Shown here: in pieces, positions 63,725 through 64,000 of the stretch
Position numbering within the stretch: the stretch's first letter is position 1
Layout: the number at the start of each line of letters is the position of its first letter
DNA from: Sphingobacterium sp. HMA12
GTDB taxonomy: Bacteria > Bacteroidota > Bacteroidia > Sphingobacteriales > Sphingobacteriaceae
DNA: 64,000 nt
NCBI RefSeq assembly: GCF_002933815.1
Contig: NZ_BEYR01000001.1
Location: 1,220,691-1,284,690, forward strand
Direction: 5' to 3'
Made by a program: the position numbers and the translations under genes
The notes under the pieces: model-generated
The model's database searches: none
What the model was told of the DNA's origin: nothing
The model's input: only the letters and a program-made list of their open reading frames with translations

Positions 63725-64000
63725 ATGATTTCAACAACGAAAAGAGGAATTGCATTCCTGTCAACTTTTCCCCCTCGCGCCTGCGGTATTGCCACCTACA
63801 CGACAGATTTGATGAAGGCCATTTCAAGTAAATTTCAAGATTCATACGAGCTCATTCCCATACCAATCGTAGCACCTCAGGGACTTACGAATTATGACCA
63901 AGCGCCTGTAGGTCTATTGCAGATTGCAGATCCGCATGCATTTGATACGCTATTTGAAAACATTCAACTCCAAAAGAATATTGATCTGGTCTGTATTGAG
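63725..64000 (+). CDS. Glycosyltransferase, start only (cut by window end)
   Basis: The first 92 residues are seen, open to the window end. The start MISTTKRGIAFLSTFPPRAC followed by GIATYTTDLMKAISSKF matches the N-terminus of GT4-type glycosyltransferases (strand, Pro-Pro-x-x-C-G-I-A-T turn, donor-side helix). The substrate cannot be seen. Confidence 0.8.
   Translation, partial: MISTTKRGIAFLSTFPPRACGIATYTTDLMKAISSKFQDSYELIPIPIVAPQGLTNYDQAPVGLLQIADPHAFDTLFENIQLQKNIDLVCIE

Noticed and set aside
63411..63728. A 105-residue plus-strand frame across the cold-shock remnant
   Set aside because: Antisense of the remnant; no family features.

Overview
The window looks like the chromosome of a Bacteroidota member of the family Sphingobacteriaceae, most likely Sphingobacterium or a close relative. 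The grounds are three SusC/SusD pairs, two ECF sigma/FecR anti-sigma pairs, DUF6266, DUF6520, DUF1735 and GLPGLI family proteins, an A+T-rich non-coding background, and genes that mostly lack strong Shine-Dalgarno sites. This is inferred from gene content; no rRNA or tRNA gene was seen to confirm it. Family names rest on motifs read by eye, without database searches.

Layout. 1-4.8 kb: the end of a SusC/SusD locus with a TlpA-like thioredoxin, a DUF6520 peptide and a MauE/DoxX-like membrane protein. 5-9.2 kb: unrecognised proteins, an AraC regulator, a four-helix membrane protein with a LytTR-like end, and a small HTH protein. 9.6-11.8 kb: a compact cassette of two DUF6266 paralogues, a DUF5675 protein and two tiny holin-sized proteins; this is the best candidate here for an undescribed system. 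11.9-19.5 kb: a lipoprotein, an SDR-AraC pair, a decayed EamA exporter, an aldehyde dehydrogenase, a frameshifted alpha/beta hydrolase and an Rpn-type nuclease.

19.8-33.7 kb: a polysaccharide utilisation locus, with GH20 hexosaminidase, sigma/anti-sigma, SusC/SusD, a GH18 endoglycosidase, and three DUF1735 surface lipoproteins carrying LamG or F5/8-type-C domains. The enzyme set fits N-glycan or other GlcNAc-containing glycan foraging. 33.9-37.2 kb: an unknown gene and an arsenic-resistance operon (arsR, DUF6428, arsC, acr3) with two copies of one 22-bp operator. 37.2-42.5 kb: AraC, SDR, an epimerase-like protein and DUF5856. 42.9-46.8 kb: a secreted peptide, a GLPGLI protein and a TonB-dependent receptor. 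47-52.7 kb: an L,D-transpeptidase, a P-type ATPase, a response regulator, an NTF2-like protein and an HxlR regulator. 52.8-62.6 kb (minus strand): a GAF protein followed by a second sigma/FecR/SusC/SusD locus that lacks enzymes and has a frameshifted SusC. The end holds a small membrane protein, a decayed cold-shock gene and the start of a glycosyltransferase.

A theme is gene debris. Three broken fragments (14.6, 16.9 and 41.2 kb) are partial copies of genes that are intact elsewhere in the same window (34, 42 and 18.5 kb). This points to past duplication or exchange between the 14-19 kb and 34-42 kb segments. No CRISPR array, integrase or complete insertion sequence was found.
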